Part shown: piece by piece, positions 10,181 to 22,459 of the stretch
How the letters are laid out: every line of letters starts with the position of its first letter
Position numbering within the stretch: position 1 is the stretch's first letter
DNA from: Ulota crispa
Lineage: Eukaryota > Streptophyta > Bryopsida > Orthotrichales > Orthotrichaceae
NCBI GenBank assembly: GCA_963920765.1
Contig: OY987246.1
Span: 6,326,501 to 6,390,500 of the forward strand
Direction: 5' to 3'
Length of the DNA stretch: 64,000 bases
Translations under genes and position numbers: made by a program
Notes under the pieces: model-generated
What the model saw: only the letters and a program-made list of their open reading frames with translations
Database searches by the model: none
Told to the model about the DNA's origin: nothing

Positions 10181-12700
10181 TGGAAATTAGTCGATCTAGT
10201 TTCTACAAGGATGCATCACTCTTAAGATTTTAGCAATTCCATATGAAGTTAGAGTTACCTTCAAAGAAATTGACTGTAGTAATGTAGTAAAAAGATACAA
10301 AGTCGTCTAGTGTCATATGTGGAGAGTGATCTGATGCATTGGAATTCATGTACTACACATACCTTATGGTACCACGGTGTCTCCTTAAGTGTTTTAGTAT
10401 TCACGTGATGTGGAGCTATTTTTTGCATGGAGAACTCTCGATAAGCTACCTTCATAATCAACTTCTGTCATGCCCTGCTTCTCTTGTTAACTTAGAGCCA
10501 GGGGTGATAAGTTAGGTGTAAGTGGAACGGCTTTGTTTGCGTAATTAGCCTGAGTGTGCTATCTGAACCTAGGGATAGAGTATTGCGTGTTGGTAAGTGC
10601 GCAATCAGGTTTGTATTTGGCATTGCTTTGCTAGACGTGTTTATTATTTTTGTTCTTCTTCTTAGCTTTATTTTGCTACAATCGGAGTGCACAATTGATG
10701 TGATTGATTACGTGATGTTGTCATTGTGGTTGACCTTTGAGGTAAGGTTCAGTCCAATGTGGCTAATTAGTTGAAGAGGAAGCATTATAAATATCTATGG
10801 AGGGAAGCGTTATTTCACTTAAAAAACAAGCGTCACGTAGGTGTCAGATTTTTCTCCCATTTCTGTTTAAATATTCATGTAGATTAAAAAGTGAGCAAGT
10901 CCCGCTTAGAACATATAACATTTGTATTTCTCATTGTCATGTTTGCTTACCTTCTAGATTTTATGAAATTACTTCTTTCTAGATTTTATGAGATTACTTC
11001 TGTACATTTAAAGCACCAGGTTGTCAATGAACTACCGCAATTTCTACACCTTCTACCAGTTTCTGATACTTGCTCGTACGTGTCTTGCATCAAGGAGAGA
11101 ATGGCAGCAACCTTGACTCAAAAGTTGGCAAATTTGGTGAGGATGACGTTGACGGTGACTCTGTCATTCCCGCAACACAATTCTCATCACATGCAGTGAA
11201 TGAGGTGCAGGGAAATTAAGGCCATGTACGTGATGAGGGTTTACTGCAACATACATCGACGGGTCAAGTGGACCTCGACATGCCCCATTCATGGCAGCCT
11301 AATACTGCTATAAACTTTTGAGTCCACATGGCAGCGTCGAGATACAAGTTCACCTGTTGTAGCTGATCCCACAAGTAGAGGTACTCACACTCGACCAGAG
11401 GTGTCGTTCTACAAGCCAGCACCCTATCTTGTAGTTCCAAAAGGCACGGGAAGTCAGTTCACTGCTGCAACGAGGGTCCAGATCGATCTTACAAGAACTC
11501 CCCCGCCCCCCTCCATAATGGCGAGGTTCCACATGGTCACAATCTTCCGCAAAACCAGAGCAATGTCAACAGGGCATGTGAGCGTCTGCGAGGCAACGAC
11601 TCGTTTCCAACCAATGCAAGTAATAGCTGCAATTTCATGTTCCAGTCGTTCTTGTTTCAAACATTGGCTGGTTTCACGTCTTCTAAAGTTATCGACATGT
11701 GATTGGATGGGGGAATGCAGGGTATGGTGGAGTATGTGGAAGTCCATACGATTTCGGCATCTCAGCTGTCAACATGGATAGGATTTGTGTTTATGAAGAT
11801 AATATTGAATTTTTATTGTGTGGTTGCTTTTTTTATTGTATCATGTGCTCATAGTGAAATAACGACTCTAGTATGAAGCATGGATTTAGGATGGAGGGGG
11901 TGTATGCTACACTTTAATTCCAAAGGAATTTATTACATTGTGAGAACTACTCTGATTTCAAAGCTTCTTGTACATCAGTAGTCATGGCCTTTTAATTTTG
12001 GTTTCATATGCTAGGAGTACATAGTATGCAGCACGGTTAAGCATCTTGGGCTACTATATATTTGAAAGTTTTATGGTTTCACGTGATCAATGAGTGGTTA
12101 AAGTAGAAAAAATGGGCAAATTGAGGGATGAATTGCTAGTGCATTACTGAGGCACTTGTTAAAAGATACAGCATATTAATGACAATTATTGTTTTTTCCA
12201 AGGACAGCTTGGAGGAGTGCAAGTAATACCTGCATTGAGTAATTTTTAGCTGAGCCCTGCACATGTTGCTAGATAGTCCTCAATCCCAAATGCAAGGCCG
12301 CTTTTAGGAGTGAACAAGAGTTCATCTGGTACCTCAACTGTTGACCGTGATATTTTCCAGGAGCTTGGAGGTCTAGAGTGGGAATCATTTCAACATGTTC
12401 GACCCCAAATGAATATACAATGGCGAGTTCTTACACAGGATTGTAATAGTGATACTAGTCATGTATCTCCTTCTTTAGGTACTGTACAATATGTGAGCAT
12501 GGATAGTACAGAGGATGAGGTAGACATAGCTTTGACCCTCAACGGCCACAGCTATTATCACTGAGCTTGTATGTCACTGTTTTTTTATCTATGCCGAGGT
12601 GGCACCCTTCACTGTCCACAAGTGTTCAGTGAGGTCTTCCTTTAGCCGAGAATGAGTGTCGCTATTCTCTACTTCTAGAGTACCAATAACAAACTCATCA
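10181..12700 (+). other. Harbinger interior between the two genes, left copy
   Basis: AT-rich interior without a recognised gene. Short open frames occur, the longest at 11401-11781 (126 codons) and 12310-12564 (84 codons, acidic C-terminus with MDSTEDEVDIAL). Both are preserved unchanged in the mirror copy (17085-17465 and 16302-16556), but arm identity alone explains that. They could be remnants of the C-terminal part of the accessory gene or a third frame. Confidence 0.5.
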
Positions 12701-12741
12701 AATGTAAGCCCTCTATGCAAAGGGGGTAAACCTCTTCAAAA

Positions 12742-13880
12742 CTAAAGAATGTCGTCAAGGTTCTCTAAACCCTCTTCATCCTCCAATATCATGTTGTGTA
12801 GTATGCAACGCGTGAACATGATGTTGGATATGAAATCAACACTCCATAGGCAACTAGGGTTCCTAATAATAACAAACCTAGCTTGGAGAACGCCAAAGCA
12901 ATGCTCCACATCCTTCCGCACCGCCTCCTGTCGCGCTGCAAAATGGCACATCTTCTCATCTGAAGGCTGATGAATGCTCTGCACAAAATAGGCCCACTTG
13001 GAGTATAAGCCATTGGTAAGCAGGTAATACCAATCATAGTCATGCCCATTGACGTTGAAGCGCATGTTGCGGGCTTTGCCCTGTAGCATGTTGTGCACCA
13101 GTGGCAATCGGTCCAAAACATTTAGATTGTTTTGGGATCTAGGCAAGCCAAAAAAAATGTGCCAGATATGCAATCCACCATCTACAACAGCCTCTAAAAT
13201 GATGGATCTCTTCCCACTCCAATCACCATAATTGCCTTGCCATGTAATAGGGCAATTCTTCCACACATAATGCATGCAGTCGAGGGAAGCAAACATGCCG
13301 GGGAATCCACGATTGGCATTGATAGCCAGTTGCTTTGCAAAATCTGCTTGTGTAGGTTGATGCAGATGGTAACCCTCAAACTCGGCTTAAATTGCAACAC
13401 AAAATTGCTTTAGTGACTCATTGCGGTGGTCTCACTCGTCCGACGGTACTCATCCATACTATCAGCACTGATGCCGGAGCACAACATCCGTAGCAAGGAG
13501 GTAATCTTTTGGTGTGGAGATAAACCCAACACACCAGCGGCATCCCTCTTCTGCACAAAGTAGGTGTCTCTAGCACACACCCTCTCTATGATACTCAAAA
13601 GTAGAGAACGCCGCATGCGGTAACGCCTTTGAAACAAAGCATCACCAAAAACTGACTCATCCATGAACTAATCCTCCATCATATGGCCATGTATTTCATG
13701 CTTGTATCTCTCCTTATTTGGGGCTTTCCCTGGACGTGACCCACTCCAAGAACGTTCCCAAGGCACAGTAATAACCCCTAATCCTAAAGACAACACATGG
13801 TTGAAGTTCAAAGTGTCTTCCTCATCGTCCTCTAGAATGGCCTCTCTATGAGCAACCAGTCGAGCCATCCAAGCATCCAT
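12742..13880 (-). pseudogene. PIF/Harbinger DDE transposase, left copy (dead)
   Basis: The protein would cut and join transposon ends. From the N-terminus: MDAWMARLVAHREAIL, GSRPGKAPNKERYKHE, the RRYRMRRSLLLSIIERV helix, QKRDAAGVLGLSPHQKITSL, the first catalytic Asp region SLDCMHYVWKNCP, WSGKRSIILEAV, the YYLLTNGLY region, and the last acidic region KDVEHCFGVLQARF. Breaks seen: TAG between HMMED and FMDESVFG; a 1-base loss after TSETTAM; TAA shortly after KQFCVAI; and Asn in place of the second catalytic Asp (NGLY instead of the family's DGIY). The mirror copy at 14986-16124 shares all of these. Convergent with the accessory gene. Confidence 0.85.
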
Positions 13881-14196
13881 GCCTCCCTTTCAGAAAATGG
13901 CAAAAACAGAAACTTCAAAAACCGCAGGAAGCCTACACTTTTAGTACACCATCGAGAGAAGAAGAAAATGTCCTTACAAAGTGGAAACCCCACAACCAAA
14001 GCCCTCAATCACACTAAACATCTCCATGTTGTCGGTCACAATTCTATTGAAAAGTCCCTAGCTAAACCCTAATTTGGGTGCCATGTCCCTACGCGGATGA
14101 CAAACCTGTTCTTGGCCCATACTTTCATAACCCGTCCACGGCCTACGTGGCAAAAAAATTCGACTGTTCTATCCATTGCGTCTGGAAATCCCTCTA

Positions 14197-14396
14197 NNNN
14201 NNNNNNNNNNNNNNNNNNNNNNNNNNNNNNNNNNNNNNNNNNNNNNNNNNNNNNNNNNNNNNNNNNNNNNNNNNNNNNNNNNNNNNNNNNNNNNNNNNNN
14301 NNNNNNNNNNNNNNNNNNNNNNNNNNNNNNNNNNNNNNNNNNNNNNNNNNNNNNNNNNNNNNNNNNNNNNNNNNNNNNNNNNNNNNNNNNNNNNNN
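14197..14396. other. Assembly gap (200 N), probably false
   Basis: Exactly 200 N. The 98 bases before it (14099-14196) and 97 bases after it (14397-14493) are the same sequence with two small differences. Removing 200 + 98 bases restores the exact mirror symmetry of the palindrome. Two overlapping contig ends were therefore most likely placed side by side with a default gap. Confidence 0.9.
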
Positions 14397-14523
14397 GACA
14401 AACCTGTTCTTGCCCATACTTTCATAACCTGTCCACGGCCTACGTGGCAAAAAAATTCGACTGTTCTATCCATTGCGTCTGGAAATCCCTCTACAAATCC
14501 TCTGGCGTGTCTTGCCACTCCAC

Positions 14524-14640
14524 ATCGGTGAAGACTTAGAGCAGCTTTACCTGTCCAGAGAAAGTGGAACCAGGCAAAAGCATTTGCAAAGGGCCCACTA
14601 AAGGTGAAATGATCGAACAAAAGGTTGAATATTCTCAGGT
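14524..14640. repeat. Palindrome centre (spacer) resembling the left outer flank
   Basis: About 115 unpaired bases at the centre. From TTAGAGCAGC at 14536 to GGTTGA at about 14627 it aligns along its full length with 8121-8212, the flank just outside the left arm. Both contain CAAAAGCATTTGC and GGGCCCACTA. It looks like the terminal segment of a Harbinger-type element with its TTA target site. Confidence 0.7.
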
Positions 14641-14985
14641 GTGGAGTGGCAAGACACGCCAGAGGATTTGTAGAGGGATTTCCAGACGCAATGGATAGAA
14701 CAGTCGAATTTTTTTTGCCACGTAGGCCGTGGACAGGTTATGAAAGTATGGCCAAGAACAGGTTTGTCATCCGCGTAGGGACATGGCACCAAATTAGGGT
14801 TTAGCTAGGGACTTTTCAATAGAATTGTGACCGACAACATGGAGATTGTTTAGTGTGATTGAGGCTTTGGTTGTGGGGTTTCCACTTTGTAAGGACATTT
14901 TCTTCTTCTCTCGATGGTGTACTAAAAGTGTAGGCTTCCTGCGGTTTTTGAAGTTTCTGTTTTTGCCATTTTCTGAAAGGGAGGC

Positions 14986-16124
14986 ATGGATGCTTGGATG
15001 GCTCGACTGGTTGCTCATAGAGAGGCCATTCTAGAGGACGATGAGGAAGACACTTTGAACTTCAACCATGTGTTGTCTTTAGGATTAGGGGTTATACTGT
15101 GCCTTGGGAACGTTCTTGGAGTGGGTCACGTCCAGGGAAAGCCCCAAATAAGGAGAGATACAAGCATGAAATACAATGGCCATATGATGGAGGATTAGTT
15201 CATGGATGAGTCAGTTTTTGGTGATGCTTTGTTTCAAAGGCGTTACCGCATGCGGCGTTCTCTACTTTTGAGTATCATAGAGAGGGTGTGTGCTAGAGAC
15301 ACCTACTTTGTGCAGAAGAGGGATGCCGCTGGTGTGTTGGGTTTATCTCCACACCAAAAGATTACCTCCTTGCTACGGATGTTGTGCTCCGGCATCAGTG
15401 CTGATAGTATGGATGAGTACCGTCGGACGAGTGAGACCACCGCAATGAGTCACTAAAGCAATTTTGTGTTGCAATTTAAGCCGAGTTTGAGGGTTACCAT
15501 CTGCATCAACCTACACAAGCAGATTTTGCAAAGCAACTGGCTATCAATGCCAATCGTGGATTCCCCGGCATGTTTGCTTCCCTCGACTGCATGCATTATG
15601 TGTGGAAGAATTGCCCTATTACATGGCAAGGCAATTATGGTGATTGGAGTGGGAAGAGATCCATCATTTTAGAGGCTGTTGTAGATGGTGGATTGCATAT
15701 CTGGCACATTTTTTTTGGCTTGCCTAGATCCCAAAACAATCTAAATGTTTTGGACCGATTGCCACTGGTGCACAACATGCTACAGGGCAAAGCCCGCAAC
15801 ATGCGCTTCAACGTCAATGGGCATGACTATGATTGGTATTACCTGCTTACCAATGGCTTATACTCCAAGTGGGCCTATTTTGTGCAGAGCATTCATCAGC
15901 CTTCAGATGAGAAGATGTGCCATTTTGCAGCGCGACAGGAGGCGGTGCGGAAGGATGTGGAGCATTGCTTTGGCGTTCTCCAAGCTAGGTTTGTTATTAT
16001 TAGGAACCCTAGTTGCCTATGGAGTGTTGATTTCATATCCAACATCATGTTCACGCGTTGCATACTACACAACATGATATTGGAGGATGAAGAGGGTTTA
16101 GAGAACCTTGACGACATTCTTTAG
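14986..16124 (+). pseudogene. PIF/Harbinger DDE transposase, right copy (dead)
   Basis: Mirror copy of 12742-13880 with the same two stops, the same frameshift and the same Asn for the second catalytic Asp. It has two extra single-base indels of its own near 15093 and 15173. These scramble the GSRPGKAPNKER segment between them and then restore the frame. Confidence 0.85.
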
Positions 16125-18742
16125 TTTTGAAGAGGTTTACCCCCTTTGCATAGAGGGCTTACATTTGATGAGTTTGTTATTGGTACTCTAGAAGTAGAGA
16201 ATAGCAACACTCATTCTCGGCTAAAGGAAGACCTCACTGAACACTTGTGGACAGTGAAGGGTGCCACCTCGGCATAGATAAAAAAACAGTGACATACAAG
16301 CTCAGTGATAATAGCTGTGGCCGTTGAGGGTCAAAGCTATGTCTACCTCATCCTCTGTACTATCCATGCTCACATATTGTACAGTACCTAAAGAAGGAGA
16401 TACATGACTAGTATCACTATTACAATCCTGTGTAAGAACTCGCCATTGTATATTCATTTGGGGTCGAACATGTTGAAATGATTCCCACTCTAGACCTCCA
16501 AGCTCCTGGAAAATATCACGGTCAACAGTTGAGGTACCAGATGAACTCTTGTTCACTCCTAAAAGCGGCCTTGCATTTGGGATTGAGGACTATCTAGCAA
16601 CATGTGCAGGGCTCAGCTAAAAATTACTCAATGCAGGTATTACTTGCACTCCTCCAAGCTGTCCTTGGAAAAAACAATAATTGTCATTAATATGCTGTAT
16701 CTTTTAACAAGTGCCTCAGTAATGCACTAGCAATTCATCCCTCAATTTGCCCATTTTTTCTACTTTAACCACTCATTGATCACGTGAAACCATAAAACTT
16801 TCAAATATATAGTAGCCCAAGATGCTTAACCGTGCTGCATACTATGTACTCCTAGCATATGAAACCAAAATTAAAAGGCCATGACTACTGATGTACAAGA
16901 AGCTTTGAAATCAGAGTAGTTCTCACAATGTAATAAATTCCTTTGGAATTAAAGTGTAGCATACACCCCCTCCATCCTAAATCCATGCTTCATACTAGAG
17001 TCGTTATTTCACTATGAGCACATGATACAATAAAAAAAGCAACCACACAATAAAAATTCAATATTATCTTCATAAACACAAATCCTATCCATGTTGACAG
17101 CTGAGATGCCGAAATCGTATGGACTTCCACATACTCCACCATACCCTGCATTCCCCCATCCAATCACATGTCGATAACTTTAGAAGACGTGAAACCAGCC
17201 AATGTTTGAAACAAGAACGACTGGAACATGAAATTGCAGCTATTACTTGCATTGGTTGGAAACGAGTCGTTGCCTCGCAGACGCTCACATGCCCTGTTGA
17301 CATTGCTCTGGTTTTGCGGAAGATTGTGACCATGTGGAACCTCGCCATTATGGAGGGGGGCGGGGGAGTTCTTGTAAGATCGATCTGGACCCTCGTTGCA
17401 GCAGTGAACTGACTTCCCGTGCCTTTTGGAACTACAAGATAGGGTGCTGGCTTGTAGAACGACACCTCTGGTCGAGTGTGAGTACCTCTACTTGTGGGAT
17501 CAGCTACAACAGGTGAACTTGTATCTCGACGCTGCCATGTGGACTCAAAAGTTTATAGCAGTATTAGGCTGCCATGAATGGGGCATGTCGAGGTCCACTT
17601 GACCCGTCGATGTATGTTGCAGTAAACCCTCATCACGTACATGGCCTTAATTTCCCTGCACCTCATTCACTGCATGTGATGAGAATTGTGTTGCGGGAAT
17701 GACAGAGTCACCGTCAACGTCATCCTCACCAAATTTGCCAACTTTTGAGTCAAGGTTGCTGCCATTCTCTCCTTGATGCAAGACACGTACGAGCAAGTAT
17801 CAGAAACTGGTAGAAGGTGTAGAAATTGCGGTAGTTCATTGACAACCTGGTGCTTTAAATGTACAGAAGTAATCTCATAAAATCTAGAAAGAAGTAATTT
17901 CATAAAATCTAGAAGGTAAGCAAACATGACAATGAGAAATACAAATGTTATATGTTCTAAGCGGGACTTGCTCACTTTTTAATCTACATGAATATTTAAA
18001 CAGAAATGGGAGAAAAATCTGACACCTACGTGACGCTTGTTTTTTAAGTGAAATAACGCTTCCCTCCATAGATATTTATAATGCTTCCTCTTCAACTAAT
18101 TAGCCACATTGGACTGAACCTTACCTCAAAGGTCAACCACAATGACAACATCACGTAATCAATCACATCAATTGTGCACTCCGATTGTAGCAAAATAAAG
18201 CTAAGAAGAAGAACAAAAATAATAAACACGTCTAGCAAAGCAATGCCAAATACAAACCTGATTGCGCACTTACCAACACGCAATACTCTATCCCTAGGTT
18301 CAGATAGCACACTCAGGCTAATTACGCAAACAAAGCCGTTCCACTTACACCTAACTTATCACCCCTGGCTCTAAGTTAACAAGAGAAGCAGGGCATGACA
18401 GAAGTTGATTATGAAGGTAGCTTATCGAGAGTTCTCCATGCAAAAAATAGCTCCACATCACGTGAATACTAAAACACTTAAGGAGACACCGTGGTACCAT
18501 AAGGTATGTGTAGTACATGAATTCCAATGCATCAGATCACTCTCCACATATGACACTAGACGACTTTGTATCTTTTTACTACATTACTACAGTCAATTTC
18601 TTTGAAGGTAACTCTAACTTCATATGGAATTGCTAAAATCTTAAGAGTGATGCATCCTTGTAGAAACTAGATCGACTAATTTCCATCAATAACAACACCT
18701 CAATGAGTAGGAAAGGAGTGAGGGGAGGGTATAGCTTGTTAC

Positions 18743-19905
18743 TTGTTTTTCATTCCGATTCTCTGTTCCTCTATCAAAAACGTTAGCTGGTTCGTCAAAG
18801 AAAACCAAGTCATCGGTGTAAACCGGATTAGCAAGGCCCGGTCCATAAACCTGGCCAAAATCCTCCATTCCGTCGCCTTCGAGGGACTCATCGCCTACTT
18901 CACCGTCAACTGCAGCATCTGGAGTGAAAGGAGAGCTCTGAGGTTGAAAACCATTGCCAAAGCCTTGCTGGTTCCTTTCTTCCTTGGCATCTTGGCAACC
19001 ACAAGCATAAAGACTCGCCTGAAGCTCCTCCTTCTGCCAAGCAGCAAGTGCACGTCGCTCTTCCAAGATCTCCAACTCTTCTTCTTGTTGAATCTTCAAG
19101 AATAGAAGGGCTGCCTCATTCGTGCAACCTCTAGGAGCAGTCATCAGCATCATGATGTTTGAATCTTTGAGGGATTTAGCCTTTCAGACAGCAGCAGCTG
19201 CCATCACCTTCGTGGCAGTGGCTTGCCGTAATGCCGCGGCCTCCACATCCTTTGTCTCCCAATGCCTCTTCTTTGCAGCTTTTGTACCACTTGGTTGCTT
19301 GTAGGGGCTTTGTGCATCTGAGGTCAATTCCACCTGCACAAGGCTCTTGAATGTGTCTACTTGGAATTCCCGGTTAGAAGAGGGGCCTTTCCTCTTTGAG
19401 GAGGAACCGGGCATGGGTGAGCTAAAATCATCGGCCCAGCCCACACAGTCCTTCACAATTAACTAGCAATGCTCATAAGCAAATTCATGTTTTTTAGGGT
19501 GCTTATGCCAATAAAGATCTCTAGACATTTGCAAGATGTCAGCAGGACTAGCACCGCTTCTATTCAACAAAATTGCATGTTTGTGAGCAAAAATGAACTT
19601 CACAAGGTCGTGTTTTATTTGACCCCATTTAGATTCAAGTGATCTAGTCGGATGATACCCACATGGTTGATTCTCAAGATAATGCTGAGCAATTTGGTCC
19701 CAGAAGGTACCTGCCTTCTGCTAGTTATCGGTGATAGGGTCTTGGGAAATCGCGAGGACGCTCCTTGTCATTTGTCACTCCTCCTTTGCAATGAAATTAC
19801 GGCCCTTGTTTTGCTGTTGTGGCACAGGAGCACCTCGGCCTCCTTGTCCTCCTCGGCCTTGACCTCGCCCTTGCTGCGCTCGAACTCCTTTGGCATTGCC
19901 TTTGA
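18743..19905 (-). pseudogene. Harbinger accessory Myb/SANT-NAM-like gene, right copy (dead)
   Basis: Mirror copy of 8961-10123 with identical Myb/SANT-like motifs and the same three stops. The acidic coiled-coil tail lies at 18686-19153. No arm-specific break was seen. Confidence 0.75.
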
Positions 19906-20322
19906 ATCCCACTCCGTCAAAGTCGTGCTGCAATCCTTTGCTGTCTGATTGCAGAGCCTAGCTTCTTCCTAGCTGGAATTCTAACCCTAAACCGCAATGT
20001 TGCAAACCGCTTCCGCTTGCTGCAAGCTGTGCAGCGTCGTTGAAGTTGTCGCTCTACCCGCTCTGCAACCCGCGTCCTCTGCCTACGCCCTCCGATGCAG
20101 TGCCGCACCCTTTGCCTGCGCCCTCTGATGTAGCGCCGCGTCCTCTTCCTGCGCCCTTCGCTGCAGCACCGTCAAAGTCGTTGCTCAAGCCGCAGCAAGA
20201 GCCTCCGATTGCGGACATTGTGCCTTGCCCATTTGCTTGTATTCCCCGCCCTCTCTCTCCGTGCTGAAACCCTTGAGCTCCGAGTTCTCTCGCGAGTTGC
20301 GGCCTCTCCCTTCGCTTTGCGC

Positions 20323-22459
20323 TGTCTGGTTGAGAGGAGCGCGCCTTGGAAACACGCAGGGTGTCTTGCTGCGATTGTGCGTTGCCGACTAAATCGTCTT
20401 CAATCTTGATCTTTTCTTCAAATCTTCATTCTGCAGTCTTCCGTTGGCCTATTTTGTGGCTGGCTCTAAGGGTATAAGGGTCAAGGTAGGGATAAGAGCC
20501 CACTGGATACGGGACGGGTAGAGCGGGACAGCAGACACAAGCTGCCGTCCGTATGACGAGATTCTAAAATCAAATTCACGATCTGCTGGCCAGAACTCCA
20601 GATCGTGAGAACAGAGCAAGTCTCGACTATGTGGGTGATCAATCCCACTTTGTCGCCACGACAATAAATGGGGTTAAATTTGGTTTAACCCAAACTGCCC
20701 GCAACAAGGTTTACAAAACAGAATGGAAATGAATTGACAAACGAGCCTCCAAAACCGGCTAGGAATAACAAAGCCACATCCCACACATACATAAAAAATA
20801 AACTCAAAACATTCCTCTTGAATTCTTCATATCTTCCGATCTTCAAGTCTTCATGTCTTCAAGTCTTCAAGTCTTCATGTTTTAATAAAAACAATGAGGA
20901 AAATCACAAATAACAAGTCCTAGAAAAGCAGCGACCTTCTGTCTAGTGCCACAGATGGCTCAAAGATTCAAATGCTAAGTATAATAGCAATTTGAAAAGC
21001 TCTTCTAACCCTCTAACATCTCTCCAAATTTGAACTCAATCTAAGATATTGTCCAAAAGTTATGTAGGTTCAAAGTAGAGGCTCTTCTTTCTTCTTACAA
21101 ACTAAACACTGCCTCTATAAACCTCTATAACTTTTGTTCTATACATCACCCATAGAAATGTAATATCAATTTAAAAAGATGATATCATTGGCTACAATCT
21201 ATAAAATTTTCACTTCAAAATAAAACTCTGTCTGAAAGCTCTAGTCAATCAAAGTGTGGGTCTCAATTTTTTAGAGAGCATCCAAACCTCCAACTTCTAC
21301 CCACTATAACTTCTTCAATAAAACTCCAAATGAAATGATTAAAGACAATTCAAAAAGCTTTGACAACAAACTATCAGTTCTAAAAATCTGAGAAGAAAAT
21401 TTCATATTGTCCAAAAGTTGTAGTTCTTCAAAGTTTCAGCCACCTCCAAACCTTCACACTTTCATAACTTTCTCGTCAAAGCTTTAAACCTCAAGTTTAA
21501 GGACTTTTTAAAAAGCCAAGACTAAGATAAACAGTCCCTCCAAATCTTGTTGCAAAATGATATACAAGTCATAAGTTATGGCTTGTCAAAGTCTCAGCTT
21601 TTCTTCATAGTTTGGCTTTTTGACTCCAAAATTCAAACACTCATAACTTTTGCATCACAACTCCAAATCAAACTTGCAAACTCATTTTGAAAAGGTAATC
21701 ACACAAGGAACAACCTCCTCAAATTTCAATTCAAAATCATGTATATACAGAAAAAAATCTCACATCATAGTTTCGGGATTTTTTTTCCTTCTTCCCATCA
21801 ACACTCATACACTAATCTCCAACAACTAAGGGATCTTTCCTCCATAATTTCGACCCTATCTAAGATAGGGAGGTGGGGCACATCAGCCCATGCTCCTCCC
21901 TATCCTAATCCCACCATAGATACCAAACCCTTTTTCCTTTCACACCTTTCCTATTGACTTCTAAACCCTTAGTATTTTTATTCAAACAAAGGCAAAATAT
22001 ATGAGCCTTCCAAAACATCTAGATAAACATATGAAAATGATTAAATTACAAAATAAATGCCATCGTAAAGTGGCCACGTGCTCTTGCGAGCATATAATAG
22101 CGTCAAACGCTTGTTTTCATTCGCCAAGTCATGAACTTGGTTGGCTGGAGAAGCGGTCGTCTCTGTTCGCCCGCCGGTCCGGGTTCGAATCCCATCGGAT
22201 TCGTCGAGCGGTGATGGCGGCTCACGGCTTGGCAGCTAGTGAGGCAGGAAATTGGCCCAGCCAACCCGCTACCTACCCCCCTGAGCTGTGCATGTGACAA
22301 GACGGCGCAGCGCACTGGAATCTATGGCCACTGCGCTGTCACCAAACCGTGGTCCTCACCACGACCACCCCTTTTGCCTCAACTGTTGATTTATTGAAAT
22401 CAACACAAACATAAATATATAACGAGTATCTACATGATGGAGATATCTCCATCAGGACA
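20323..22459. mobile_element. 2.14-kb TG...CA insertion, solo-LTR-like fossil
   Basis: Interrupts the right palindrome arm; the left arm (about 8537-8541) preserves the empty site. The insert starts TGTCTGG and ends AGGACA and is flanked by a 4-bp GCGC duplication, which fits an LTR-type integration. No coding region and no second terminal repeat were recognised, so a solo LTR is the simplest reading, but the family is unknown. It contains a CTTCAAGT-rich microsatellite (about 20840-20882) and an internal pol III B-box-like motif near 22185. It is younger than the inverted duplication. Confidence 0.5.

Larger units (their letters stand above)
8216..14523. repeat. Left arm of the giant inverted repeat
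   Basis: Pairs base for base with 14641-22791 minus the insertion at 20323-22459. From 8541 to 14098, position x pairs with 28866 minus x with no net length change. Inside the gap the sum becomes 29164. Identity is close to 100% over the inner 5.5 kb but only about 96% over the outermost 320 bp (8216-8537). Confidence 0.9.

Noticed and set aside
14069-14620. Open frames crossing the N gap
   Set aside because: The gap letters keep the frame open artificially, and the sequence is Harbinger terminal DNA.
22130-22205. Functional tRNA gene
   Set aside because: The B-box is perfect but no matching A-box or acceptor-stem pairing could be found by eye.
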